From Rhizobium phaseoli (GTDB lineage Bacteria; Pseudomonadota; Alphaproteobacteria; Rhizobiales; Rhizobiaceae): a DNA stretch of 64,000 bases. Both the position numbers and the translations under genes were made by a program. The stretch is taken from contig NZ_ML133565.1 in the NCBI RefSeq assembly GCF_003985125.1, forward strand, positions 124,001 through 188,000, in the 5' to 3' direction. Positions 34,185 to 42,015 of the stretch are shown piece after piece. Position 1 is the stretch's first letter; every line of letters begins with the position of its first letter. The notes under the pieces are model-generated. The model was not told the DNA's origin. It searched no databases and worked only from the letters and a program-made list of their open reading frames with translations.

Positions 34185-34557
34185 GTTCCAAAATAACCTA
34201 ACAACTTGGGTTTTTCAAGCGCCCTAAGCGTTCGAAAGCCAGCTTTAAAAATGGCACTGACGAAAACTTTGCGGTGACGTGGAACCACCTTCCACATTTG
34301 AGTAAGTGGCTGGCCGCCAGGACGGGACATTTTGTATCTGCTGATGCCGCGTAATCAGCGTGCGTAATGAACGTCGGCAGCGGCTTTAGGATGGCGCAGT
34401 TCGGAAAATCGTCGATTTACCAGAATATCCCAATCCCGCCGCGCAACCTCTTTTTCGCATCTCGCGCGCTGCAGAAGGATGGCCGCCGGCAAAATCCCTA
34501 TCGGCACCGCGCCAAGAAAAGGGCGCAGACATCAGTCGGACCGTACTACTTGTTCCC
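34185..34557. other. Gene-free stretch
   Basis: No gene recognised. The left part should hold the promoter of the DUF4160/DUF2442 pair. Overlapping frames seen here on both strands are low in third-position GC and match nothing I know. Confidence 0.3.
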
Positions 34558-34824
34558 TCACTGTGGGGGGAAGCGGCTCAGCATTCGATCCTGGACGTTC
34601 TCCCAGCCCACGATCATCGCAGCCAGCGAGATGGCTTTCTCTCGGTCCGCGGCCTTTGTGATATATCCTTCGAGCAGCACGACAGGACCGAGCATCCTGA
34701 TTTCGACAGCGCTGCTGTCAATGTCTGGGTCAGCCGCAAGTGCAGCTTGGATCGTTGCAATGGTTGCCGCCGAACTGTGACCTTGCGGACAGCGCTCTTC
34801 ATGATTGTTGGGACCGAACCTCAA
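34558..34824 (-). CDS. BON-domain protein 1
   Basis: An 88-residue protein consisting of one BON domain: TIATIQAALAADPDIDSSAV, EIRMLGPVVLLEGYITKAAD, REKAISLAAMIVGWENVQDR. The V-x-L-x-G-x-V/I pattern and the closing V-x-D-R are diagnostic. BON domains bind membranes or phospholipids and occur in osmotic- and stress-induced proteins. The start is TTG at 34824 with an excellent AGGAGG five bases upstream. No signal peptide. A palindrome box lies 79 bp upstream (34903-34914). It is paralogous to the gene at 35509-35760. Confidence 0.75.
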   Translation of the reverse strand: MRFGPNNHEERCPQGHSSAATIATIQAALAADPDIDSSAVEIRMLGPVVLLEGYITKAADREKAISLAAMIVGWENVQDRMLSRFPPQ

Positions 34825-34902
34825 AGCCTCCTCCTGTCCGCCCTCAACGGATGACGTTGCATCATCTCTTATATGGGCAGCGCGCCGAGCGGCGGCCAGT
34901 CA

Positions 34903-34914
34903 GACCTAAGTCCA
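34903..34914. promoter_or_regulatory. GGAC-TTA-GTCC-type box upstream of BON gene 1
   Basis: AGACCTAAGTCC, i.e. GGACTTAGGTCT read on the minus strand, 79 bp upstream of the TTG start. TATAAG (near 34873 on the minus strand) lies between the two and could serve as -10. The same motif occurs at 35819-35831 and 35934-35946. It resembles response-regulator half-site pairs such as DosR-type GGGAC...GTCCC; this comparison is only by pattern. Confidence 0.5.
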
Positions 34915-35234
34915 GCTGTCCGTGCGTATGCGGAACTCTCGTATGCACTATCAGACGTTCCGATATGTGGCGTCGACGATTACGTCAAAATCGAGTAGCG
35001 CCATGCATTGCCGCTCTCTTTTCACAAAACATTTCATTCGTTCATGGCCGAAAACGAGAAGACTGAGGCTGAACCCTTGGAGGACTGCGTTCAATCGCAA
35101 TATTGCGCGGGAGACCGCCGGCAAGTACGGTTTCGATCTATTCAGGCAGGTGGTTTGTGCTTCAGATCCTTTCAGGCGAAGAATCTATCGGCCGGCGGGG
35201 GTCGTCCAGTGCTGGCCGGGACGTTGACTCTGGA
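34915..35234. other. Intergenic stretch before the small hypothetical gene
   Basis: No gene I can support. A plus-strand frame from ATG 35043 (MAENEKTEAEPLEDCVQSQY) runs to 35298 but has poor coding character and overlaps the better supported minus-strand gene at 35235-35474. Confidence 0.3.
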
Positions 35235-35474
35235 TCACCATGCGAGGTGCGCGATCAAGGGTGATTTCATCCAAGTCACGGAGTGCATGACGCGGTAGCC
35301 GGATACGTCGATTTCGAGGACATCGACATCCATCCTCCACAGCTTTTCCAGTTTTTCCTGAGGGCAGTCATGGGTGTTCCCTATCTCGATGAAGTGGCCG
35401 TCGCGGTCAACGGTCTCTTCGCAGAGGAGATCGCGGTGCTGGAGCGCGCGATCACCCTGCATTGAAATCCACAT
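35235..35474 (-). CDS. Conserved hypothetical small protein
   Basis: A 79-residue frame reading DRDGHFIEIGNTHDCPQEKL then EKLWRMDVDVLEIDVSGYRV and MHSVTWMKSPLIAHLAW. Its third codon positions are strongly G/C-rich, unlike those of the overlapping plus-strand frame, which supports this strand. No domain recognised. The ribosome site before ATG 35474 is weak and the true start may be at the second ATG. It lies 34 nt after the BON gene 2 stop on the same strand, so they may share a transcript. Confidence 0.4.
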   Translation of the reverse strand: MWISMQGDRALQHRDLLCEETVDRDGHFIEIGNTHDCPQEKLEKLWRMDVDVLEIDVSGYRVMHSVTWMKSPLIAHLAW

Positions 35475-35508
35475 CGTACCGGATGGAAGAATAGGACAGG
35501 AACGATTA

Positions 35509-35760
35509 CTATTGAGCAGGTGAGGTATATGCCATCTCGTCTCGGTCTCGCATTCTGTCGTTCACGTTTTCCGGGCCTGCGATCAATGCGGCGATGGCCG
35601 TCGCTTTCTCCCGATCACCGTAGTCCGCCACATAGCCCTCCAGCAGCACGCTTCTGCCGACCATCCTCACAGAGATCGACGAGCTTTCCAGTTCCATGGA
35701 CACCGCCGCCTGCACGCTCGCAAGCTGATCGTGGGCGAGGCTTTCCGGCTCGAAACTCAT
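35509..35760 (-). CDS. BON-domain protein 2
   Basis: An 83-residue single BON domain: LASVQAAVSMELESSSISVR, MVGRSVLLEGYVADYGDREK, ATAIAALIAGPENVNDRMRD. The ATG at 35760 has AAGGAGGA upstream. It parallels the protein at 34558-34824 over the whole domain (V-L-L-E-G-Y, D-R-E-K-A, A-A-L/M-I-x-G-x-E-N-V, D-R-M). The box at 35819-35831 lies 59 bp upstream. Probably a cytoplasmic or membrane-associated stress protein. Confidence 0.75.
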   Translation of the reverse strand: MSFEPESLAHDQLASVQAAVSMELESSSISVRMVGRSVLLEGYVADYGDREKATAIAALIAGPENVNDRMRDRDEMAYTSPAQ

Positions 35761-35818
35761 GGCAGTCCTCCTTCGTGATGCGAAGGAAACAGCGGGAAGT
35801 CAATTTGGTTCAGGGGCC

Positions 35819-35831
35819 GGGACTTAGGTCC
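35819..35831. promoter_or_regulatory. GGGACTTAGGTCC box upstream of BON gene 2
   Basis: GGGACTTAGGTCC, an imperfect palindrome (GGAC/GTCC arms), 59 bp upstream of the BON gene 2 ATG on the minus strand. It matches the element before BON gene 1 and the mirror element at 35934-35946. Confidence 0.55.
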
Positions 35832-35933
35832 TATCGATGGATCCGCTTCAGCACGGGGGAGGGCACGCTTTGCCGGCGCGCGTACTGATCGTAGAATGGA
35901 TCGGCAACAGACGCTCTTGGTACGAAAACGAAC

Positions 35934-35946
35934 GGGACCTAAGTCC
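35934..35946. promoter_or_regulatory. GGGACCTAAGTCC box, third copy
   Basis: GGGACCTAAGTCC, oriented opposite to the copy at 35819-35831 and 103 bp from it. It lies 51 bp upstream of a plus-strand small frame (35997), a spacing similar to that of the other two boxes to their BON genes. Confidence 0.45.
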
Positions 35947-35996
35947 GGGCTTTCAAGTGCCTACCAACTGGCCTAGCGTCGGGTGTCCAACCCCTG

Positions 35997-36182
35997 ATGG
36001 ACGATGGAAGGAAGGCGCAGCTGGTGTATGTTATCGGTCTCCTTCTGAGCCTTCCTTTCCGAAAGCATCTCAAGGATTCGAAGAGGTTTTCTGGGACGGT
36101 CGGCTGGGGCTACGGCCAGTTCGGAAACGGCGTCGCGAACGCGAGCGAACCGTTAATCAAGACCTGCTTCGCCTCCATGTGA
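35997..36182 (+). CDS. Possible small protein
   Basis: A 61-residue frame, MDDGRKAQLVYVIGLLLSLP then FRKHLKDSKRFSGTVGWGYG, with a hydrophobic stretch (VYVIGLLLSLPF) that could insert in a membrane. Third positions are about 70% G/C. There is no clear ribosome site. It is listed mainly because a regulatory-type box lies 51 bp upstream. It may be a chance frame. Confidence 0.2.
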   Translation: MDDGRKAQLVYVIGLLLSLPFRKHLKDSKRFSGTVGWGYGQFGNGVANASEPLIKTCFASM

Positions 36183-36369
36183 AGCTCGACCCTGCCAAGG
36201 ACTTCGTCTTCAGCCACTACTCCCCGTGATGCGCAAAGCGACGTAGAGCGCCGGGAGGCCGCCATGAGAACAAGATGCGTGATGACCCCAGCCGAGACCA
36301 TGGCGGCGTCCGCGACATGTGGCAGTGCGGCCGACTGACCGAGGCCGCGGCACACTTCGCCGAGAACTC

Positions 36370-36638
36370 GCTGATCCCGCTATATCCGGTGGTACTGGTA
36401 TCGACGTCACTGCTGCACATGATACTCCTAGAATCAAGCGAACTGTCGAGGTCGCACCGCGCAAGCAAAGGAGCCGCGGCAAGGAAGCGGTGGCGATAGC
36501 GAACGATCGCCAAGGTTATCCATACTTCAAAGGAGATGGGTCTCGATAACGAGATCAGGATGCTCCGGGATCAGTTGGCCAGAAAGTAACGCGCAAAACG
36601 CACAGCTGAGAAAAATGCTAGAGCGGTTTGAACGGTGA
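36370..36638 (+). pseudogene. Broken copy of the second-type SyrB-like gene
   Basis: In one frame the sequence reads GTGIDVTAAHDTPRIKRTVE then VAPRKQRSRGKEAVAIANDR, closely matching DIDVTAARGITDLKRAAEVA and PRKQQSRRRKAE of the gene at 32230-32766; 20 bases (starting TATCGACGTC) are identical. A second frame gives LDNEIRMLRDQLARK and a stop; a third frame continues QLRKMLERFER to TGA 36636-36638. A 2-nt deletion relative to the intact gene explains the last shift. The 5' half is absent. Confidence 0.7.
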
Positions 36639-36834
36639 GCGTGGCGCGCTCCCTGCCCTTTTTCCCCGGGATCGATTGCAGCCTGTTTCGAACGAATGTC
36701 AGATCTGAATTGGGTGTCGCAGGTTCGAACCCCTTCAAGGCGATCAATTTGTCATGCCAGCCGACCGGCGGTAGTGAACATGCTATGCAAGCCCTGTTTC
36801 TGAACCCGGCAGCGCACCTGGTCAAGAATTACCT

Positions 36835-37056
36835 TTGTTGCGCGGCAAGGCGGGCGATCTAGGCGGGACGGGCAGACAGGCGCTTGTTGGTGAGGGGCTG
36901 TTCACAACCTCTTTCACGCTTGACGGCAAATCAAAGTTACTTAATCTAAGCGTTAAGACCGGTTGGGAGGCGGGGCCGGAAATAGCGATCTCTGTTGCAC
37001 GATCTCCCAAAGCCAAGACTCCGGATGTTCCGCCGCCCATTTCTGAACAGGAATAG
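36835..37056 (+). CDS. Possible C-terminal fragment of unknown protein
   Basis: A frame that reads GDLGGTGRQALVGEGLFTTS then FTLDGKSKLLNLSVKTGWEA and ends 3 nt before the mannosidase ATG. The sequence looks protein-like (beta-strand alternation) but there is no start with a ribosome site, and no family is recognised. It could be the remnant of a larger gene truncated on its left side. Confidence 0.25.
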   Translation: MLRGKAGDLGGTGRQALVGEGLFTTSFTLDGKSKLLNLSVKTGWEAGPEIAISVARSPKAKTPDVPPPISEQE

Positions 37057-37059
37057 ATC

Positions 37060-40000
37060 ATGCCCCTGACCATTGCCCAACGCCTTGATCGCTTCAAAAT
37101 CCGCATTGCGGAGCTCGCGCATTGGCGCGATCGGCAGAGCAGCCCGATCGACGGCTGGACGTTCGAGGGGGAGCCGATCGGCCAGCATCAGGATTGGCCC
37201 CATCGCCGGGGCGTGGTGCATTTTGCCGCAACTGCGGAAGCGCCTGCGGGCTGGCCGCTCGAGGATATCCGCCTGCAGCTCGATCTCGGCGGCGAGAGCC
37301 TGATTACGCTGAGCTACCCGGATGGTCAGAGCGAGACATTCGGGCTCGACCCCTACCACCAAGAATTCCCGGTCAAGGGCCGGCGCTTTTCGATTGCGAC
37401 GGAGAGCGTTGCGCGCTTTCCCTTCGGCGAGCCGAATCGGGCGCCGCGGCTCAACAAGGCCCGGCTGATCTGGCTCGACGGTCCGGCACATCGCCTGCAT
37501 CTGCTGTTGACGCAGGTGGCCGAGGCGATCGACGTGCTCGGCGAACATGAAGTCGTGCCGCATCTGGTCGATGCCGGCGAACTGGCCCTGCGCAGCCTCG
37601 ACTGGCCCTCGGATTCGGCGGTCTACATCTCGCGCACCGCCGACGCCGTCATGCAGCAGAAGATCTGGGAATTGCCGCAGCTTGCGGAGAACCCGGCGGG
37701 CCTCTCCGACGAGCAGAGCGCTTCGGCGGCGTCCGCCTTCGAAGCGCTGACGGCGCGGCTGAAGGAATTGCAGAATCGCTTCCCGCCGAATGGCGAGTTG
37801 GTGCTGACCGGCCATGCGCATATCGATCTCGCCTGGCTCTGGCCCTACCGCGAGACGCGGCGGAAGATGCGGCGCACCTTCAACACGGCGCTGTCGCTGA
37901 TGGAGCGTTCGGCCGATTTCCGCTTCAACCAGTCGACGGCGCATTATTACGCACAGATGGAAGAGGAGGATCCGGAGCTTCTCGTTCGCATCAAGCAAAA
38001 GGTCGCCGATGGAAAATGGGAAACTGTCGGCGGAATGTGGGTGGAGCCCGACACCAACATGCCCACAGGCGAAAGCCTTGTTCGCCAAGTTCTCTACGGC
38101 CAGCGCTATTTCGAAAAGACCTTCGGCACGCGCCACACCGTCTGCTGGCTGCCGGATTGCTTCGGCTTCTCCGGCGCCCTGCCGCAGATCCTGAAACAGG
38201 GTGGTATCGACAGCTTCTTCACCATCAAGGTCAATTGGAGCGAGACCAACCATATCCCCTCCGACCTCTTCTGGTGGAAGGGCCTCGACGGCAGCAAGGT
38301 TCTGACCCACACCTTCGACAATCCGATGCAGGGCTATAACGGCTTCGTACAGGCCGATTGCTACGTGCCGACCTGGAAGAATTTTCGCGGCAAGGTGCAG
38401 CATCACGCCTCGCTTCTCGCCGTCGGCTATGGCGACGGCGGCGGCGGCGTGACGCCGGAAATGGTGGAGCGCGAAGTGCAGCTGCGCGATTTCCCGGCCA
38501 TTCCGCAGGCGCGCTGGGGCACGGTCAAAAGCTTCTATGAAGAGGCGCACCGAACTGCATCGGAGAAGAACCTGCCCGTCTGGGATGGCGAGATCTATCT
38601 CGAACTGCACCGCGCGACGCTGACGACGCAGAGCGGCGTCAAGCGCAAGCACCGCCAGGCTGAGCGCGCGCTGATCACCGCCGAGACGCTGGCGTCGCTC
38701 GCCCATCTGCTCGGAGCCGAAAAAACTAAGAGCCTCGAAGCGGACTGGCGCGTGGTACTGAAGAACGAATTCCACGACATCCTGCCGGGTTCGAGCATTC
38801 GCGAGGTCTATCAGGATGCGGAACAGGAGCTCGACGGCGTGATCGGCAATGCCAAGTCTGAGCAGGCAAAGGCCCTGCAGGCGCTCTCGGCCAACCTGCC
38901 GAAGGGCGGCGTCGGCGATGCGCTCGTCGTCGTCAATCCGTCGCTTGCGCCGCGGCCCCTCAGCGCGAGGCTTGCCGACGGCACGGTCCTCTCGGCCGCC
39001 GACATCGTCGCGCCCCTGTCTGTTGCCGTCTTCGACAGGCAGGTGCTGCAGCCGGCGGGCGGTCTGAATGCAACATCGGACCGCCTCGAAAACGATCATC
39101 TCGCCGTTGTCATCGGCGAGGACGGCGCGGTTGCGAGCCTCGTCCACAAGGCGAGCGGCCGCGAAGCGGTCGACGGCTCCGCCAACCAGCTCTGGGTCTA
39201 TCCGGCCGACAAACCGCGCAACTGGGACGCCTGGGATATCGATGCCGATTATGCCGAAAAGGCCTTCCGTCTCGAAACGCCCGAAAGCATCAGCCTCGTC
39301 GAAAACGGCCCGCAACGCGCGGCGATCCGCGTCGTGCACCGCTACCGCAATTCGAGCGTCACCCAGACTTATGTGCTGACGGCGAACGCCAAGCGGCTCG
39401 ATATCGAAACGTCGATCGACTGGCACGACCGACGCACGCTGCTGCGCACCCTCAATCCTGTTGATGTCAGATCGCGCAAAGCAACGTTCGAATGCGCCTT
39501 CGGCATCGTCGAGCGGGCGACACACACCAACACCTCCTGGGAACAGGCGATGTTCGAGGCCGTCGCCCATCGCTTTGTCGATATCAGCGAGCCGGGCTTC
39601 GGCGTCGCGCTGCTCAACAATGCAAAATACGGTCATAGCGCCCGCGGCAATGTGATCGGCATGAGCCTGGTGCGCGGACCGGTCTATCCGGATCCGCTGG
39701 CCGATGAAGGCGAGCAGAGCTTTACCTATGCACTGATGCCTCATGACGGCGCCTGGCACGAGGGCGGCGTCCTCGAAGAGGCGATCGATCTCAACCAGCC
39801 GCTCCTTGCGCTTGAATCTCAAGGCCTCTCCACCGGCACTTTCGCGCCGCTCGCGATCAGTGGTGTGCCGGTTGCCCTCTCGGGCCTGAAACCGGCGGAA
39901 GAGGGGGATGGCCTGATACTGCGGCTCTACGAGCCCGCCGGCCGGCGCGGCCGCCTCTCTGTCACCCTGCCGTCCGGATGGTCGGTATCGCAGCCGCTCA

Positions 40001-40086
40001 ACATTCTCGAAGAACCGATGGAGCGGACAGGTCCTGCCGACATCATGCCGTTTGAGATCAGGACCTGGAAGCTGCAAAGGGCCTGA
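37060..40086 (+). CDS. Alpha-mannosidase, glycoside hydrolase family 38
   Basis: A 1008-residue GH38 enzyme, typical in length for bacterial class II alpha-mannosidases. TGHAHIDLAWLWPYRETRRK near residue 250 supplies zinc ligands (H-x-D), and VCWLPDCFGFSGALPQILKQ near 362 the catalytic nucleophile Asp. VLKNEFHDILPGSSIREVYQ is the conserved middle-domain motif, with a further zinc His (EFHD). There is no signal peptide, so it acts in the cytoplasm on imported manno-oligosaccharides or mannosylated glycans. It is alone in orientation; a LysR gene lies convergent downstream. Confidence 0.92.
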   Translation: MPLTIAQRLDRFKIRIAELAHWRDRQSSPIDGWTFEGEPIGQHQDWPHRRGVVHFAATAEAPAGWPLEDIRLQLDLGGESLITLSYPDGQSETFGLDPYHQEFPVKGRRFSIATESVARFPFGEPNRAPRLNKARLIWLDGPAHRLHLLLTQVAEAIDVLGEHEVVPHLVDAGELALRSLDWPSDSAVYISRTADAVMQQKIWELPQLAENPAGLSDEQSASAASAFEALTARLKELQNRFPPNGELVLTGHAHIDLAWLWPYRETRRKMRRTFNTALSLMERSADFRFNQSTAHYYAQMEEEDPELLVRIKQKVADGKWETVGGMWVEPDTNMPTGESLVRQVLYGQRYFEKTFGTRHTVCWLPDCFGFSGALPQILKQGGIDSFFTIKVNWSETNHIPSDLFWWKGLDGSKVLTHTFDNPMQGYNGFVQADCYVPTWKNFRGKVQHHASLLAVGYGDGGGGVTPEMVEREVQLRDFPAIPQARWGTVKSFYEEAHRTASEKNLPVWDGEIYLELHRATLTTQSGVKRKHRQAERALITAETLASLAHLLGAEKTKSLEADWRVVLKNEFHDILPGSSIREVYQDAEQELDGVIGNAKSEQAKALQALSANLPKGGVGDALVVVNPSLAPRPLSARLADGTVLSAADIVAPLSVAVFDRQVLQPAGGLNATSDRLENDHLAVVIGEDGAVASLVHKASGREAVDGSANQLWVYPADKPRNWDAWDIDADYAEKAFRLETPESISLVENGPQRAAIRVVHRYRNSSVTQTYVLTANAKRLDIETSIDWHDRRTLLRTLNPVDVRSRKATFECAFGIVERATHTNTSWEQAMFEAVAHRFVDISEPGFGVALLNNAKYGHSARGNVIGMSLVRGPVYPDPLADEGEQSFTYALMPHDGAWHEGGVLEEAIDLNQPLLALESQGLSTGTFAPLAISGVPVALSGLKPAEEGDGLILRLYEPAGRRGRLSVTLPSGWSVSQPLNILEEPMERTGPADIMPFEIRTWKLQRA

Positions 40087-40133
40087 GGTCCTTCGTTGCA
40101 GAAACGCTCCGCGGCTCTACATGGCGAGGCCAC

Positions 40134-41057
40134 TCATTGTCCGAAGCGTGAAAATGGAGTGCCGAGCCGGCCGCCAAAATTCTCCACCACGAAATCCACG
40201 AAAGCCCGGATTTTGGGTGAAAGCTGGCGGTTCGACGGCCAGACGAGGGAGAGCGAACCGAAGGGCGCCATGAAGGCAGTGAGGACGGGGATCAGCGTGC
40301 CGGCCCGGATATGCGGCTCGGCGACATAGACGGGCAGATGCGCGAGGCCGAGCCCGTCTCTCGCCGCCCGCAGCCCGGCATCGGTGTTGTTGAATGTCAG
40401 GCTTCTCGGCAGAAGCAGCCGCTCGGAGGGCGGGCGGAACGCCCAGGGCGCGGTGCGGCCGGTGGATGGGTATTTGAAGTGAATGCAGGCGTGCCGCGAG
40501 AGATCGTCAGGCGTCTCCGGCCGACCGTGGCGGTCGAGATAGGCGGGACTCGCGCAGACGACGAAATGCTGCTCGCCGAGCGGACGGGCAATCAGCCGCG
40601 CATCGGCCAGTTCGCCGCTGCGCACGACCACATCGAGCCCCTCCGTAATGAGGTCGATGACCCTGTCTTCGAAATCGATGTCCAGTTCGATCTCGGGGAA
40701 CCGCGCGGTGAAGCCCGGCAGGATTGGCATCAGCAGATGGTGGCCGACGATATGCGGAACGCTGACGCGCAGGCGCCCCCTCGGCCGGTCCCGGCCCTTT
40801 GACACGGCTGCTTCCGCGTCCCGCATGTCGTCAAGGACGCGTTTATAGTGCTCGTAGAGGACTGTCCCTTCCTCGGTCAGGCTGATGCTGCGCGTCGTGC
40901 GGTTGAAGAGCCGCACGCCGAGGCGGCTTTCCAGACGCGCCACCGCTTTGCCGATCGCCGAAGGCGAAACGCCGGCAAGGCGCGCGGCGGCGACATAGCT
41001 CTGCTGTTCGGCGGCATGAACGAAGGCGACGATGCTTGCGAGACTATCCACGGCCAT
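40134..41057 (-). CDS. LysR-family regulator
   Basis: A 307-residue LysR protein. LASIVAFVHAAEQQSYVAAA then RLAGVSPSAIGKAVARLESR is the HTH and LGVRLFNRTTRSISLTEEGT follows, the CrgA/DmlR type. The C-terminal half is the substrate-binding-like effector domain (RPRGRLRVSVPHIVGHHLLM). It is divergent from the alpha/beta hydrolase at 41172, with 114 nt between them holding two ATATCC-GGATA palindromes, the likely operators. It probably regulates the hydrolase and itself. Confidence 0.88.
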   Translation of the reverse strand: MAVDSLASIVAFVHAAEQQSYVAAARLAGVSPSAIGKAVARLESRLGVRLFNRTTRSISLTEEGTVLYEHYKRVLDDMRDAEAAVSKGRDRPRGRLRVSVPHIVGHHLLMPILPGFTARFPEIELDIDFEDRVIDLITEGLDVVVRSGELADARLIARPLGEQHFVVCASPAYLDRHGRPETPDDLSRHACIHFKYPSTGRTAPWAFRPPSERLLLPRSLTFNNTDAGLRAARDGLGLAHLPVYVAEPHIRAGTLIPVLTAFMAPFGSLSLVWPSNRQLSPKIRAFVDFVVENFGGRLGTPFSRFGQ

Positions 41058-41073
41058 ATCCGATTGAGGATAT
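41056..41073. promoter_or_regulatory. ATATCC-N6-GGATAT palindrome (LysR operator candidate 1)
   Basis: Perfect 6-bp arms ATATCC (41056-41061) and GGATAT (41068-41073), spanning the LysR start codon. It fits an autoregulatory LysR site. Confidence 0.5.
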
Positions 41074-41125
41074 TTTGTCCTTTGTGTAAGTCCATCTGCA
41101 GTGATTGATCAACATTGCGTAACAA

Positions 41126-41145
41126 ATATCCTCTGTCTCGGATAG
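41126..41145. promoter_or_regulatory. ATATCC-N8-GGATAG site (LysR operator candidate 2)
   Basis: ATATCC (41126-41131) and GGATAG (41140-41145) repeat the arms of the site at 41056-41073 with one mismatch and a 2-nt longer spacer, 27 bp before the hydrolase ATG. Confidence 0.4.
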
Positions 41146-41171
41146 CTTGCCCAACTTGAGGAGCGAATGCC

Positions 41172-42005
41172 ATGCGGGACTATGCCAAGGAATTGCCCGA
41201 GCACAGGGAAAAATTTATCGGAGAGAACGACCTTTTTCTTGAGATATTTCATGGGAACTGTGGCTCGCAAAAAGCCGGCCGGCCGCCGCTGCTGTTCGTC
41301 CATGGGGCCTTCACCGGCAGCTGGATGTGGAGCAAGTACATCCCGCATTTCATGGCCGCAGGATGGGACTCCTCCTGCATCAATCTGCGCGGTCACTACA
41401 AAAGCAGATCGGTCGATTTCACGCAGGTCGAATTCGAGGATTATCTCGAAGACATTCGAGAGGCGATCGCCGAAGTCGTCGATGAAAGCGGAAGCCCGCC
41501 TGTGGTGATCGGCTTCAGTATGGGCGGCATCCTCAGCCAGAAACTGGCGGAAAGCGTGGAGATCGCTGGGCTGGTGCTGATCGACTCCAGCATCTGCAGG
41601 CAAGTGCATGACGCGGTGCCCTATCAAGGTCGCGCGCCGCGGGCGCCCGGTCTCGTCGTGCCCGCGCCGGCGCGCGACGAGCAGTTCAGCGCCGATGAGA
41701 CCTTCGAAGATCTCGCGTTCCAGCGGAAATACCTGTCCATGGAGTCCGGCAAGGCTTTCGGCGCCTTCTCCTTTCATTTCGGAGCGCAGGGAATTTCCGT
41801 CGACGGCCGAAGGATCACCTGTCCTAGCCTGGTCATCTCAGCCGTCGGAGATGAAGATGATGACCGGCGCGGCCGGGCGGCGGCGCGGCACATCGGCGGC
41901 GAATATCTGGGTCTTGCCGGCACGACGCATACGGGCTTGCTGGTCGGGCAACGATATCACGAGGCGGTCAGACGCATCTTGGACTGGCTGGCGCGCTTCC
42001 CCTGA
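41172..42005 (+). CDS. Alpha/beta hydrolase
   Basis: A 277-residue alpha/beta-fold protein. LLFVHGAFTGSWMWSKYIPH holds the oxyanion HG, INLRGHYKSR the next strand, PPVVIGFSMGGILSQKLAES the nucleophile elbow G-F-S-M-G (Ser about 118), and LGLAGTTHTGLL the catalytic His. GAGGAG precedes the ATG. It is an esterase, lipase or C-C hydrolase of unknown substrate; the divergent LysR regulator suggests inducible use of an ester or aromatic ring-fission product. Confidence 0.85.
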   Translation: MRDYAKELPEHREKFIGENDLFLEIFHGNCGSQKAGRPPLLFVHGAFTGSWMWSKYIPHFMAAGWDSSCINLRGHYKSRSVDFTQVEFEDYLEDIREAIAEVVDESGSPPVVIGFSMGGILSQKLAESVEIAGLVLIDSSICRQVHDAVPYQGRAPRAPGLVVPAPARDEQFSADETFEDLAFQRKYLSMESGKAFGAFSFHFGAQGISVDGRRITCPSLVISAVGDEDDDRRGRAAARHIGGEYLGLAGTTHTGLLVGQRYHEAVRRILDWLARFP

Positions 42006-42015
42006 AACCCGGCAA

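Larger units (their letters stand above)
35832..36369. other. Stretch with few supportable features
   Basis: Apart from the box at 35934-35946 and a doubtful small frame (35997-36182) I recognise nothing here. Frames on both strands overlap in 36110-36355 with no family match. Confidence 0.3.

Noticed and set aside
35043..35298. A plus-strand frame MAENEKTEAEPLEDCVQSQY
   Set aside because: It overlaps the minus-strand frame 35235-35474, whose codon positions are much more biased; it has no recognised homologue or ribosome site.
36700..36760. tRNA-like T-arm (GCAGGTTCGAACCCCTT), suggesting a tRNA or attachment site
   Set aside because: No acceptor stem, anticodon arm or CCA end can be folded around it; a similar GTTCGAGTCC string at about 2532 also lacks them. 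At best fragments of a tRNA 3' end.
36946..40077. A very long open frame (about 1040 codons) on the minus strand opposite the alpha-mannosidase gene
   Set aside because: It mirrors the GC-rich codons of the GH38 gene; its translation is rich in Arg/Gly/Asp and matches no fold, while the plus strand has all catalytic motifs and a normal start.
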